From Prorocentrum cordatum (lineage: Eukaryota; Sar; Dinophyceae; Prorocentrales; Prorocentraceae), in contig CAUYUJ010021029.1 of NCBI GenBank assembly GCA_963575745.1, positions 87,501 through 135,000 on the forward strand: 47,500 bases of DNA. The letters are read 5' to 3'. Shown in pieces: positions 1 through 9,063 of the stretch. A program made the translations under genes and the position numbers. Numbering within the stretch: position 1 is the first letter of the stretch; each line of letters begins with the position of its first letter. The notes beneath the pieces are model-generated. The model saw only the letters and a list, made by a program, of their open reading frames with translations, was not told the origin of the DNA and did not search any database.

Positions 1-30
1 GAGGGGGGCCACAGGCGGGGACCGAAAGAC

Positions 31-270
31 TCACATCCAAAAACGACGCTCGTCGTCACCATCGTTGCCGCCCTCTGTCTCGGCATCGTCTTGACCAGAA
101 TTGTTTTCGTCATTGTCGTCCTCGTCGTCGTCGTTGTCGTCGTCCTCGTCGGCGGCCCCATCGTCGCCGTCGCCGCCGTCGTCGCCGCCGTCGTCTTCGG
201 AAGTGAGCCGTTGGATCCCCCCCTGCGCCCCTCCTGTCGCCATTTGGCCAGCTGTCCTGCGCCAACTCAT
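31..270 (-). CDS. Acidic low-complexity tail, possible 3' end of gene A
   Basis: A GTC/GCC-type trinucleotide tract at about 108-198 reads on the minus strand as a run of Asp and Glu ending in DDERRFWM and a stop at position 31. In another frame the same DNA gives a poly-Arg run that continues the 110-727 exon. Acidic tails are common in eukaryotic nuclear proteins, so this frame may be the true C-terminus after a frame change or splice, but the sequence does not decide it. The tract itself is a simple repeat. Confidence 0.3.
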   Translation of the reverse strand: MSWRRTAGQMATGGAQGGIQRLTSEDDGGDDGGDGDDGAADEDDDNDDDEDDNDENNSGQDDAETEGGNDGDDERRFWM

Positions 271-727
271 CGGCCTTGCTGAACGAGGTCTCGGCCTCGA
301 TCTTCGCGCGGCCCCACGCGTCGCGAACCTGGCTCAGCTCACTCTTCTTGGTGATGTCCGTCTTCCAGTCGGGCGCCGTGGTGGCCTCGACCAAGGCCTT
401 CAGCTCGTCGGCCTTAGTCACGATGGGCCTCTCATTCTCCGTCTCGCCGGCGTCCGCGACCTCGAGGTGCGCGGGGCTCGCGGGATCGAGGATGGCGGCG
501 GAAGTGGTTGCCACCTTTTCGCGGGCATCCTCGAGGGCCAACGCGGCCCTCTCCAGCGCCAAGATGCTCGTCGAGGGCTTCTCTCCGCCATCGAAGGCCA
601 CGTGCTCGGTGAGCATCGCGATGGCATGTTTCATCGCGTCGCACAGGTTGACGGCGCAAGCCGAAGACCACGGCGCCAGGGCTTCGCTAGCTTGGATGAT
701 CGTCTCGCAGTCGCCAATCATCGCCAA
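110..727 (-). CDS. Gene A, 3'-most long exon (unrecognised helical protein)
   Basis: The frame from 727 down to about 260 has balanced, protein-like composition with segments such as SILALERAALALEDAREK and KIEAETSFSKADELAQDS, which predict amphipathic helices. Beyond about 260 it degenerates into poly-Arg encoded by the trinucleotide repeat, so that end is probably not the real product. I do not recognise a family. It lies in line with other exon-like stretches on the same strand up to 4.36 kb, which I treat as one multi-exon gene. The displayed start is arbitrary because the upstream junction is a splice site or frame change, not a start codon. Confidence 0.5.
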   Translation of the reverse strand: MAMIGDCETIIQASEALAPWSSACAVNLCDAMKHAIAMLTEHVAFDGGEKPSTSILALERAALALEDAREKVATTSAAILDPASPAHLEVADAGETENERPIVTKADELKALVEATTAPDWKTDITKKSELSQVRDAWGRAKIEAETSFSKADELAQDSWPNGDRRGAGGDPTAHFRRRRRRRRRRRRRWGRRRGRRQRRRRGRQ

Positions 728-739
728 TCAATGGAATCA

Positions 740-940
740 AGTGCTCACTGCATACTTGAAGCACTGCATTGATGAAGCCGCCCACCTCCTCGACAAACAT
801 CTTAAATCCAACGGCGCCCTTGACGGCCTCGCGAAGATTGCCTGCCTAGGTGATCACGTCCTGCCCGAGCGCACCCGTCTCGCACTTGAAGAAACTCTCC
901 CTGATCTCGACCAAGTAGTCGGACACTGTTTTTCTATCTT
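740..940 (-). CDS. Gene A exon-like stretch with one in-frame TAG
   Basis: Minus-strand translation gives two protein-like pieces in one frame, KTVSDYLVEIRESFFKCETG and AGNLREAVKGAVGFKMFVEE, separated by a TAG at 846-848. The TAG is followed by G, so it could be the AG|G end of a small intron, or it could be a nonsense mutation. The frame then has to change to join the exon below 727. Function unknown. Confidence 0.4.
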
Positions 941-943
941 CGC

Positions 944-1105
944 CTAGCCCTGGACTGGTTGGATGGCGCCAAAGAGCTCGTGTTTGAGCGTGGCGACCTC
1001 CGTGCACAAAGAGAAAGCGATGTCGGCAGAGTCCAAGTGCGACTGGAAGGCAAGCCTCAGCTCCATGGCAACCGCTCCAGACTCACCGTCGCCATCAGAA
1101 ACTTT
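944..1105 (-). CDS. Gene A exon (unrecognised)
   Basis: The stretch VSDGDGESGAVAMELRLAFQ followed by SHLDSADIAFSLCTEVATLK is protein-like and helix-prone, and ends at a stop at 944-946 after AIQPVQG. It sits in a different frame from the exon on either side, as expected for separate exons or indels. No domain recognised. Confidence 0.4.
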   Translation of the reverse strand, partial: KVSDGDGESGAVAMELRLAFQSHLDSADIAFSLCTEVATLKHELFGAIQPVQG

Positions 1106-1125
1106 CAACGCGTGGCGACCACGAG

Positions 1126-1450
1126 CTAGAGCATGGCTGCCTCTGGGAGCATGGGCGCCCACTGCGTGAGAAAGTCGCGCGCGTTCGTCAAGGCCAGGGC
1201 GTGTTCCTCGGCCAGGATGTCCCAGTCGAAGCTGCGGAGGGCATCCTGGATGGAGTCCAGCGCGGGCTTTGCCAGGAGCAAAAGGTGGTTGACCTTCGGG
1301 ATCTTCTCGGCCCTCTCGCGGATGAGGTTGCGCCCGAACGCGACGCCGCCCATGGGCGCCTTCGCCGCGCGGGCGCCCGTAGACGCGGCCCCCTGTTGCA
1401 GGGGCTCAAGTCCACCAGCCCAGAAATTGGCACCCGGCGTGCTGCGATCT
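1126..1450 (-). CDS. Gene A exon (unrecognised)
   Basis: Reading down from about 1450 the frame gives NFWAGGLEPLQQGAASTGAR, then MGGVAFGRNLIRERAEKIPK, then LLLAKPALDSIQDALRSFDW and a stop at 1126. The composition (aliphatic heptad-like spacing, few Pro) contrasts with the Arg/Pro-rich shadow frames here. The internal Met at 1353 need not be a start because coding potential continues upstream of it. Function unknown. Confidence 0.45.
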
Positions 1451-1998
1451 CTGCGGCACCTGCGAGGATGGAAGCGGCGATTGAGGATCGACGATCAGCG
1501 TCGACTTCGGCGGGGAGGAGACGAGCGCGAGGACGAGAACGAAGACGAAGACGACAGGGAGGAGCCAGGGTAGGAGAGGCGATCGATCGTGACCACGGCG
1601 ACGGCGACGAGAACGGCCCCGACCGACGATCGGAGATCGGGACCGACGTCGATCGAAACCACGCAAAAGAGGACTGATCAGGATGAGGGCGAGGTGAGCG
1701 AGGGGGGGGCAGGTGACGAGAGGGTTAGGGGGGGCGAGAGTGGGGGGAACGAGCGGGGGAGGGGCGAAATTGACGCCGATAAAGCTGGCGCGATGGCGCC
1801 AAGAGGCCGGCGGGAGACAAGCGAGTGAGCGGCGAGAAGAGGCGAAGGCGGAACGGGTGGACGAGGAGAAAGGGGGGAGTTGGACGAAGGCTTGGATGGG
1901 CAATGGCAGGGGCAGGAGGAGCTGCAGGATGAACCGACGACGGGAAAGGGGCGGAGTGGAGGAGGAGGCTGGCGCGGCGGAGATGACAAAGCCTCAGG
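1451..1998. other. No gene supported (intron-like, purine-rich on plus strand)
   Basis: Between two exon-like stretches of gene A. The plus strand is rich in GGG/GAG runs, and the frames here are low-complexity Ser/Pro/Arg. It probably is intronic, but no splice pair can be fixed. Confidence 0.4.
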
Positions 1999-2523
1999 GG
2001 GTCCGCGAGGGCGTCGGAGACAGGCAACTCCAAGCGCGGCTTGGCCAAGAATGCCAACGCTCTGCACGAAACCAAGATGGGCGAGATAGTCTTCGTAGTC
2101 TCCTCGGGATAGGGGTCCCACAGCGCCTCGAACTTCTGAGCGACAATGCCCGCGGCCTCAGCCACGCGGTCGAAGCCGACCTTCTCGCCCAGGATGGGGG
2201 GCGCGAAGAACGTCTCCACGAGGAGCTGCTTCAACGGCAGGAGGCAGTCAGCTTCATCAGCGCCGCAGGTCTTCAAGAGGGGCTTCGTCGCGTCGAACTC
2301 GCCATTCGCTTCGATGGGTGGCGGCTCAGGGATGGCGCGCAGCTCGCTCATGGCTGTCTGGCGCCCTGTCTCGTTCACGGCATCCTTGCATTCCTGGGCC
2401 TCGATGGCAGCCATCCGATGCGCCATGCGGTACTCGGTGATCAGCGGCCGCTCGGAATCCGAGTCGGCGTTGTCGATCGCAGAAGTGCGCTCGTCGGGCT
2501 CGAGGGTCAGGGCGCTGCCCTCC
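1999..2523 (-). CDS. Gene A exon downstream of a candidate 50-bp intron
   Basis: From 2523 the frame reads EGSALTLEPDERTSAIDNAD, SERPLITEYRMAHRMAAIEA, LLETFFAPPILGEKVGFDRV-like helical segments, then PILVSCRALAFLAKPRLELP and fades near 2000. This is the best protein-like frame of gene A. The upstream edge is chosen because joining 2523 to 2574 restores one frame. The residues after about 2000 turn into Ser/Pro/Leu-rich shadow sequence, so the exon probably ends there, possibly at an AG|GC site (CTGAG|GCTTTG). No known domain identified. Confidence 0.5.
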
Positions 2524-2573
2524 CTCAGCTTTTCCCTCGCGACAGCTCTGCGGAGGTGGTTCGGGGGGCATGC
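2524..2573 (-). other. Candidate 50-bp GC-AG intron in gene A
   Basis: On the minus strand the upstream exon ends CAAGAG and the intron would begin GCATGC and end GCTGAG, with the next exon starting GGAGGGC. Removal joins TDKR to EGSALTLEPDER in one frame. Retention gives a stop within a few codons (SRGKS, then TGA). AG|GC...AG|G borders are typical of dinoflagellate non-canonical introns, though 50 bp is unusually short. Confidence 0.4.
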
Positions 2574-3227
2574 CTCTTGTCCGTCGGGTTCTTCTCAGCG
2601 AAAGTCTTCATCATCTTCAGCCTGAGTTCTGCCTGATGCTCTGGCGCGCCGAGGGGCGCGCCGCGCCATATTTGCGTGGGCTGCAACTGGCTGATCCAGT
2701 AGTCGGTCTTGGTGGTGGTCGTCAGCGTCGCGTCGGCGCCCTCGCCCTCCTCGCCAATGGCAGAACCTCCCGCGTGTCTCAGGACTTCCGCGTCGGAGAG
2801 CTTCTCGGGGGGGCCCAGTGCCACCTGGGTCTGTGGAAGCTGGTCGCTCGAGGAGGCTTCAGCGGAAGTGCGGCGGCCCAGCGCGACCCCCTTCTTCGCG
2901 ACCTTCGGGGGCGGGGCCCCTGTGGGTGACCTCTGCGACCCGTCGGCCCCGCGGGCGACTGGCGCGCTGGCCTCCCCGGGCGAGTTGACGACGCCAGTCG
3001 GCCGAGATGGGGGCAGCGTCGCGCTCGGCAGGCCTTCAGGTGGAACGGCGCTGACACCAGTCTGTCCGTCGAGAGGCACCGCGAACTGGATCTGCGGCCA
3101 GGTCGCCCGAGACTCCCGCAGCAGGTTGGCGTTGAGCTTGTCCGAGCGGATGCGCAGCATGTGGTCGCGCAAAAACTTACCATGCTGCTTGAAGACGTGG
3201 GATTCATTCGGGTCCGAGCAGGTGTCG
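2574..3227 (-). CDS. Gene A exon, low-complexity middle part (unrecognised)
   Basis: The frame begins around DTCSDPNESHVFKQHGKFLR, continues through HMLRIRSDKLNANLLRESRA and ATWPQIQFAVPLDGQTGVSA, enters a Pro/Ala/Ser linker, and resumes with TDYWISQLQPTQIWRGAPLG and HQAELRLKMMKTFAEKNPTD. The linker suggests a disordered segment between two folded parts. It joins the next exon in frame through the candidate intron at 2524-2573. No family recognised. Confidence 0.5.
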
Positions 3228-3234
3228 CTTCCTA

Positions 3235-3600
3235 TTTGCCCCGATCGCAGTGGTGAGCTTCGCCGTGGGGTAGGGCAGCTGCCCCTCCAAGTTGACGCAG
3301 TAGTATTCGATCATCTCTCCGCCGCCCTCCAAGTTCGGCAGTCGAAAGCGCTTCGGTCTGTCGGTCCACGTCCGAACCCGTCGCGTCAGAGCACTGCGAA
3401 TGCGCCAACAAGACTGCCCATGGGAACTCGATCTGGATGCAATTGTCGTCGCATTCGCCCGCCGACTCCTCCGCGAAGTCGGACTGCTCCACAGTCTCTG
3501 AGGCACTTATTCTCTCAATCGCGCTGCCCGCCTCATCCGCGAAGCGGTTGTTCGCATTATAAGTCTTCTCACAGGCGCCCCGCGGCATCCAAGACAAGTG
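3235..3600 (-). CDS. Gene A upstream exon(s) (unrecognised)
   Basis: Two frames look coding in succession. From about 3600 to 3380: MPRGACEKTYNANNRFADEA, then ESAGECDDNCIQIEFPWAVL. From about 3370 to 3235: LPNLEGGGEMIEYYCVNLEG, then QLPYPTAKLTTAIGANRK. The switch near 3375 is an unplaced intron or an indel. Several acidic residues and cysteines are present but no domain that I know. Confidence 0.45.
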
Positions 3601-3726
3601 ATTCTTGTGAAACTGGAAGTGGTCAGTGCAAGCTGGGCCGACTGGCTGGTCGCCGTGCTCAGTGGACGTCGAACCCTTCTTCGTCCGGAGGATCCTCGGG
3701 CTTCGAACGATACAAATAAAAAAAGG

Positions 3727-3972
3727 AGGTGGGGGAAGATAGCGAGGTTATAAAGGGGGGAACTAGCACTAGGACGAGGGGGGGAAGGAGGGGGGAGGAC
3801 GAGGGAGACCAGGTGAGGGAGGAAAAAAGAGGACGAGGGCGAGAGGGACAAGGAGGAGGGAGAGGGGAGGGGGAGGAGGAGGAGGAGGAGGAGGAGGAGG
3901 GGGAGGAGGGGGAGGGGGAGGAGGAGGAGGAGGAGGAGGAGGAGGAGGAGGAGGAGGAGGAAGGGGGGGAGA
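3727..3972 (+). repeat. GGA/GGAG polypurine microsatellite
   Basis: An almost pure purine tract dominated by GGA and GGGGA units on the plus strand, about 245 bp. The Lys/Glu/Gly and Pro/Ser reading frames across it are repeat artefacts. Homopurine tracts of this length can form triplex structures; that is general knowledge, not seen here. Confidence 0.9.
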
Positions 3973-4012
3973 AAACGAAAAGGATCAGGTAGCGTCGGGT
4001 CGCAGTCCTGCC

Positions 4013-4357
4013 CTATCTGCCGACGGCGTCACTCTTGATGCCGCGCGCGTCGCAGGTGCAAACGGAGCCCCGGGAAACGGCGGCGCCCACCTCCAGCTCG
4101 GGGGCCGCGAAGACAGAGCGGGCGTTCTCGATCTCCTGTCCTGCCTTTTGTTTTGAAGCCAAAGTCGGGCCCCTCCTCTTCTTTTGCGCCAACTTACTGA
4201 TAGTTTGAATTGGCCCACCGCGGCCGCGGCCACCGCCGCGCCCGCCGTTATGCGGCGCACCGCGGCCGCGCCTCCTCGCCGGCGCAGCAGCGCTGGCAGC
4301 GCGGGGCAAAACTGATCCAACCATGCTGGGGGCCCGACTCTCTTTCGGAGGCGGCAT
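4013..4357 (-). CDS. RGG-rich exon-like sequence, possibly 5' part of gene A
   Basis: The minus-strand frame reads a Gly/Arg box (GGRGGGRGRGG), then QTISKLAQKKRRGPTLASKQ, KAGQEIENARSVFAAPELEV and CTCDARGIKSDAVGR. RGG boxes are typical of RNA-binding proteins, and the basic linker fits, but there is no RRM or other domain to confirm it. It lies just upstream of the purine tract that separates it from gene A, so it may be an earlier exon or a separate small gene. Confidence 0.35.
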   Translation of the reverse strand: MPPPKESRAPSMVGSVLPRAASAAAPARRRGRGAPHNGGRGGGRGRGGPIQTISKLAQKKRRGPTLASKQKAGQEIENARSVFAAPELEVGAAVSRGSVCTCDARGIKSDAVGR

Positions 4358-4374
4358 GGCGGCGGTGCCCGCAA

Positions 4375-5653
4375 TGCGGTGTACGCGGGCAGGTCTCGCT
4401 AAAAAAACGCGATCTTATGAGCGTGAACGGGCTTGAGCTCGACTGGCCACAACTCGTGCTTGCCCACCAACCAGTGCGTTGTGAACGCCCGACATCTGGA
4501 CTTTCCACGCCCTGAAGAGTTCCGAGCTACTGAATTATGGGGGAGGGGCTGAGAAAAACATGCTCCCAAACGTCCTCGTCTAAGATCCTCAGAGTGGGGA
4601 GCTGAACAAAACGCAGCGAAGGCACACTGATAATCTACGTTGGCCCAGAGAACGACGATGGGGAGATTTCCCGAAGGAGGGGTCGAGTACGTTTATTTCA
4701 GTCGGCGGGCGAACCTAACTGTCACGAGCGAAGTGCAAGCAACTGGGGGGCGAGCCGTCATAGGGACGAGCCCGCGCACGGAGCGCGCCTTCGCAGGTTT
4801 GCGGCGAAACCACGTGCGCCCCCGCATTTGCACGCAGGGGCGTTGAACGCATGCGCGCTGGGACGTGGCATTGGATTGGCGCGGTGCACCGTTGCGCCGT
4901 TGCTCGGCGCTAACGTGCATTGGCGCCCCGTTGAGGTTGAATTGCGGGCGCCGCCGCAAGGGCCAGATCGGGCTGCGCATGCGAAGCCGAAGTACCGATG
5001 CTACGACGCGGGCCCGCAAGACAAAAGCAGGGGCCCATTGACACGTCAAGGACGCACGCGGTCTGGAACGAGCTGCTCGAGGACGTCGCAATATTTGGAG
5101 CCATCGGTGTCGCGTGGAAGCTGTGGTCAGCAAGCGATGCTGGCAGTGGCAAGCGGGTTCTTGGTGGCGTGGCTAGCTGCGGCGTTTGGGAAGGTCGCGC
5201 GGGCGGCGCGTGTACGCCGTCAGTATGTGAGGTGATATCATCACAGTGTCCATGGTTGCAGTTGGCCGACTGGCGGTGGATGTATGATGCCAATGTCGCG
5301 CGCGGCGTTGCGCGCCCACCGGCATTGGCGGTAGAAATTCGGCACCGTCGCGGGTCAACGATGTGCTCGCCATGGAGCTCAACAGCGGCGCTGGAGCCGC
5401 GACCAGGGGGGTCGGGCGCGGCGTAGCGGGCCGACGGGCGCTAACCCTGATGCCCGATATGTTCGCGAACGTTGCGGGCAATGGCGATGGCAATTGCGCG
5501 TAGACGTCGCTCCCGTTCTATTGAATGGTTCGATGCGGACGGCGGCGCCTTTGCGGCATCGTCTAAAGAGGCGCGGCGAGCCGGGCGCCGCTTCAAGCGT
5601 AAAATAACGCGACCTCCTCCCGTTGAACAAAAATGCTTTTTTTGGCTGAGCGG
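4375..5653. other. No gene supported (GC-rich intergenic)
   Basis: I see no convincing coding frame, RNA gene or tandem repeat here. Open frames on both strands have Arg/Ala/Pro-rich composition expected from GC-rich non-coding DNA. A 7-A run on the minus strand just below 5650 follows the retrocopy at 5654-9063 and could be an eroded poly-A trace, but it is too short to claim. Confidence 0.4.
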
Positions 5654-6604
5654 TCAACGCGCGGCGCGCCCAGAGGGCGAGGATGAACCGTGGCGCGGCA
5701 AGTCAGCCGATGCGCTGGCGGCGAGACGCATCCTCGTCGGCGCGGCGGGCGTCCGAGCGCAAAGCAGCGCGCGGAAAAGGATGGGCTGCGCCGACGAGAT
5801 GAGAACCAGTGGCCCCTTCAACAGCGCAGCGCTGAATCTGGCGAGCACGTCGAAGTTGCACCGCCCCGGCCGTCTCCATTGCAGCAAAAGTTCGCCGAGT
5901 GCCAGGGGGCGGATTTTCTGCGCCCGCGCGGTGCCCCAGGCTCCAGCAGCGTCGCCAGTCGCCCCCGCGCTCACGGACTTCGAGGAAATGCTTTCGAATG
6001 TCGACCCCCGCTTCTTGTAGTCTGCTGCTCGTCGCCTGCGTCTCTGAGCGACCCAAAGGCTCGCGAGGGCCTCCAACTCGATCGGCTTGGCCTGCACAAG
6101 CAGGAGAAGGCGCCGAAGAGCCGCGCGGCGCCATTCAATGTCGGCAGTGGTCATGCGCACCATCTTCGCCAACAACAAGAGCACGCGCCGCGTCTCAGGG
6201 GCCTCCAAGTCGTACCGTTTGCAAAAGTCGATCGTGAACGCGTCCTTGGTGCAGTCGGCCTCTGCTTTCGAGCTGCGCCCGAGGTCTGGGTTCTTCGCGG
6301 ACAAGAACAGCTTAAACGGGAAACGCTCATGGATGCATTGAAGCTTGGCGTGGATCAGAGCACCCGTTCTGCTGGGGCTCCTGAAGGCGAGGCTGGCAGC
6401 GTTCGCCGTGCATGCGCTCCGAGGGATCAATGACCACGAATGCGGCACCCTGAACAACATGCGAGCGCCTCTCATGGCCTCGTGCTCCACAGTGCCCTCG
6501 GCCGCCTCAACGATCGGGTAGGCTCCGAGCGATCTGCCCCGAACGTGCGTCAACCACTTTGGCTTCGAGCGCGTCTTGATGTCTCTCGTAGGCTGGAGAC
6601 CCAA
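5654..6604 (-). pseudogene. C-terminal part of the retrocopy
   Basis: A 316-codon open frame ending in TGA at 5654-5656. Residues about 15-110 contain KPKWLTHVRGRSLGAYPI, GTVEHEAMRGARMLFRVP, TANAASLAFRSPSRTGALIH and HERFPFKLFLSAKNP. Residues about 125-175 contain DAFTIDFCKRYDLEAPETRR and TTADIEWRRAALRRLLLLVQ. I recall this order from an abundant dinoflagellate family, where a conserved His-Ala pair (here RRAALRR) follows an acidic ADIE motif. The stretch after residue 205 (AAGAWGTARAQKIRPLALGE) resembles the family's C-terminal basic region. It is the longest intact piece of the locus, but the codons upstream of 6604 do not continue it. Confidence 0.55.
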
Positions 6605-7418
6605 TGTAGATGCATCGCCGCTGCAACCGTTGCAACGGCACCAACAAGTTCCTGATCATGACTAGGTCGGCGGACGGATCGGCAAGTAGCCACCCAACTG
6701 CTTCTTTCTGTGGTGCTCATGCAGCTGGGCTGGCGTCCGCCAACCGCAGGGTCGTCGCGCGCTGGAGGGGCGCCGCCGCCGCGAGCGCCAGGTGGATCCT
6801 GGGAAGGGCGAGCGCTCGAACACTCCATGCCGCCAGTGGTGGCCGCATGCGCGCGCCCAGAAAAACTCTCTCCTCCTCCTCCCCCTCCTCATCCTGTCCG
6901 TCCGATCCCTCCTTCCCCCCCCCCCGCCCCCTTCCAGCCCGTTCCCATTGCGTGGCGGTCTACCAGCGTTGGCTCCAACAATGACGAAAGACCAGACGGT
7001 TCGCGACGTGTTGTGCTTCGTGCCTATGCAGCCCTACTCGCATTGAGTCTGCTCTACTCTACTCTTCTCGTATTGTGGCAAGCTGGCGCGCGGAGAAGAT
7101 CAGGGCGACGCCCCCCGACAGCCCCCGGGCGAGTGGACCTGGAAATCCCACGTGGCATGAGGGGCTAGATACACGAGCACTCACCGGCGCCAACCAACGA
7201 CAAAACCAAACGAATGACCCTGAGAAACGGACGCTACGGGCCCGAACAGTTGGCAGGGACACAGGTTTAAGACAATTTGTTTCAAGGGTGGTTGGGGCCA
7301 GGGGTTGGCGAACAGACGCGCGCAAGCAGGCCCCCACTGGCATTGTGGCAACGTTCAAACACCCATCCAAGACGGCCTAGACGACCCCCGCGCGGCACCA
7401 CAACTCGTCGAACGCAGG
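6605..7418. other. Decayed or intronic interval inside the retrocopy
   Basis: No frame here continues the family on either side. It includes a pyrimidine-rich tract at about 6875-6935 (CTCC and poly-C). The gap could be eroded coding sequence, an insertion, or intron; an SL-tagged retrocopy should lack introns, which favours erosion or insertion. Confidence 0.35.
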
Positions 7419-7751
7419 CTACAACAGGCCGTGACAAGTTTGCAGTAGACAAGGCTGTGACAGAGCGACCTCGCCGCCCAGCCAGCGACTCCTGGGGTGA
7501 GTCGCATGCTCATGGAAGGACGAGCCGTTTGACGGGGCGGAGGCGAAATTCTCAGCGAATGCATCCTTCTCTGGTAGCGGATCCACAGTGACGCTCACGT
7601 ATGCTTCCACGCAGCCTCGCAGTCGCCAATCTCCGAGAGGTAGATCACGCAAAAGTACTTGTTCTTGCATTGTGGAGGAGCGAGACCAGCCAACTGTCAA
7701 CGATTGTATACAGTTCAGCCTGTAACTGACAGCCTCGAGAAGGAGTGCCAC
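7419..7751 (-). pseudogene. Middle part of the retrocopy, frame-shifted
   Basis: In this frame I see LLRDLPLGDWRLRGCVEAYV, then PRSRWLGGEVALSQPCLLQT. In the family as I remember it, a GDWR motif is followed by a Cys-rich stretch and an RxRWLG motif; here most of the cysteines are missing. It overlaps the end of the 7645-8472 frame by about 100 bp, so an indel lies near 7650-7750. The overlap region itself is ambiguous. Confidence 0.45.
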
Positions 7752-8472
7752 GGGGAGGGGGCCACACCAAACGTTGCTTGATCACGCTCTTCAGAGCGTC
7801 CCTCAAGTTTTGTATCATATCAGCCATGGAAACAGACAAGGCCAAGTGAATTACTCCTGAAACGTCTGCGCTGAACAAGTCCATGACTTTGGTGTGAATG
7901 CTTGCATCAGCATGGGCTTCGCACCCGACCACCAAGGACATCCACTTGAGATCTGCCCGCAATAACCTCTCTGCTTTCAAATTTCCTGCGCAATGGTCCA
8001 CGCTGACAACTCTGGCGTTTCCGCGGAGACGCTTTGCAGCCACAGAACAGCCGGACCTACGCATAGACAACTCGTTCAGCACCTCTGCCGTGGTCCTGTC
8101 GCAAGTATGCGGTGTAGTTGTTGTGTCACCCATCAGCGAAAAGAAAACATCATTGCCGCTCCCACTCGAACCACGTTTCTTGATCACCATGCCGAAACCC
8201 ACGCTGGATTGGACAATAGGTGAGCCACCGCTCGCCTTTGACGATGCCGAGTGGCTGTTGCTGGACACTGGAACTACCAAGGCTGCCGATGGAGCAGACA
8301 AAGATGAGCTGACCTGGGGTCCTGATGCAACATCGCTGCCATTCGCGACGGTCACTGGCATCGATGCCCCGTCGTACCTGTCGTACTCAGCATAAAATGC
8401 AAGATCATACTCATCGGATGGAAGAGAGGCGACCTTCGCTTCCAAAGCAGAAAGGGCTGCCACATCGGCCAC
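7645..8472 (-). pseudogene. N-terminal half of the retrocopy
   Basis: The frame reads VADVAALSALEAKVASLPSD, DEYDLAFYAEYDRYD, a Ser/Ala-rich linker with VSSNSHSASSKASGGSP, then RVVSVDHCAGNLKAERLLRA, CEAHADASIHTKVMDLFSAD, VSGVIHLALSVSMADMIQNL and RDALKSVIKQRLVWP. The block from Cys-Glu-Ala-His through the hydrophobic helix to the basic RDALKSVIKQRL is what I recall from the large dinoflagellate family mentioned for the whole locus. GC is lower here than in the flanks. The apparent start at 8472 is a GTG inside coding sequence, not a real start. Confidence 0.55.
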
Positions 8473-8479
8473 CAGCGTG

Positions 8480-8696
8480 GAACATGCGAGAAAATAGTGT
8501 CGCCGAGCATGCGCTTGCGGTCCGCGTTCATCTCGTCGGCTCGGCTAGCCACGGAGCGCCGCCGACCATTGCCAGTGAAACTGTCTAAAGCAATTCTCGA
8601 AACATCACCGCTGATAACGTCGCGGGCCATTGCCCCAGAAAGCACTTTGGAGACGAATGGCATGGCGGGGGGGGGGGGGGGGGGGGCGCAGCACAA
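8480..8696 (-). pseudogene. Retrocopy segment just upstream, other frame
   Basis: AMPFVSKVLSGAMARDVISG, DVSRIALDSFTGNGRRRSVA and DEMNADRKRMLGDTIFSH form a continuous protein-like stretch. Its upstream side enters a 20-base C run (plus-strand G, 8667-8686) encoding poly-Pro, where the frame changes relative to 8690-9033. Its downstream side loses frame near 8475. The C run is a plausible site of slippage. Confidence 0.45.
8667..8686 (+). repeat. Poly-G (20) tract
   Basis: Twenty consecutive G on the plus strand, C on the coding strand of the retrocopy. The reading frame differs on its two sides. Confidence 0.95.
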
Positions 8697-9033
8697 ACGT
8701 CACATTTGGCCCTTTGTTGGTGGCAAATTTCGAGGTCACGTCTTCGTCGATCCAAGGGTGGCCTTCCGGGCCTCACTTCGGAGCGACTCTGGCAATATCA
8801 ATGGAGTTGGCGGCAGCTGGCTCTCCGAGAAGTCTCCTCGCTTCTCTGGCCGCCTGTAGACTGTGAGCACGCGGGTCGGCAAGCGCTGCGCCGACGGCGT
8901 CGGCTCTTTCGCCCTTGCGGCGAGACTCGTCCAACATCTGTTGCCATGCAGCCCGCCCGAAGTCTGATCCTGGTGGCCCCCCTCGCATTGGCGCGCGCGC
9001 AAGGGGGCAACAGCGCGACTCGGAACTGCCCAA
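8690..9033 (-). pseudogene. 5' end of retrocopy with start codon and early stop
   Basis: ATG at 9033 lies 10 bases after the SL remnant and opens MGSSESRCCPLARAPMRGGP, MLDESRRKGERADAVGAALA and NSIDIARVAPK, followed by TGA at 8773-8775. Beyond it the same frame continues with GHPWIDEDVTSKFATNKGPN up to the C run. The position of the ATG directly after the SL makes it the natural start. Confidence 0.45.
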
Positions 9034-9042
9034 AAAGAAACG

Positions 9043-9063
9043 CTAGAGCCAAAATGGCTACGC
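9043..9063 (-). other. Dinoflagellate spliced-leader (DinoSL) remnant
   Basis: The plus strand reads GAGCCAAAATGGCTACG at 9046-9062, the exact reverse complement of 17 consecutive bases of the conserved dinoflagellate spliced leader. Extended to 21 bases (9043-9063) it matches 19. A run this long is very unlikely by chance in 47.5 kb. It sits directly 5' of the coding remnant on the minus strand, where a genomic copy of a trans-spliced mRNA should carry it. Confidence 0.85.

Larger units (their letters stand above)
5654..9063 (-). pseudogene. SL-tagged retrocopy of a large dinoflagellate protein family, decayed
   Basis: A spliced-leader remnant at 9043-9063 is followed 10 bases downstream on the minus strand by an ATG at 9033. 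Protein-like frames then follow at 9033-8690, 8690-8480, 8472-7645, 7751-7419 and 6604-5654. From memory these match successive regions of a very abundant, uncharacterised dinoflagellate protein family: a hydrophobic VSGVIHLALS helix, an RDLPLGDWRLRG / SRWLGGEVAL region, a SLGAYPIVEA / GTVEHEAMRGARMLFRVP block, and a DAFTIDFCKRYDL / ADIEWRRAALRRLLL block. Frames change at least three times, with an in-frame TGA at 8773-8775, so it is probably a pseudogene. An SL at the 5' end implies reverse transcription of a mature trans-spliced mRNA. Function of the family is unknown to me. Confidence 0.6.

Noticed and set aside
3729-3992. Glu/Gly-rich protein from the purine tract
   Set aside because: Pure GGA/GAG repeat; open on both strands and without flanking coding support.
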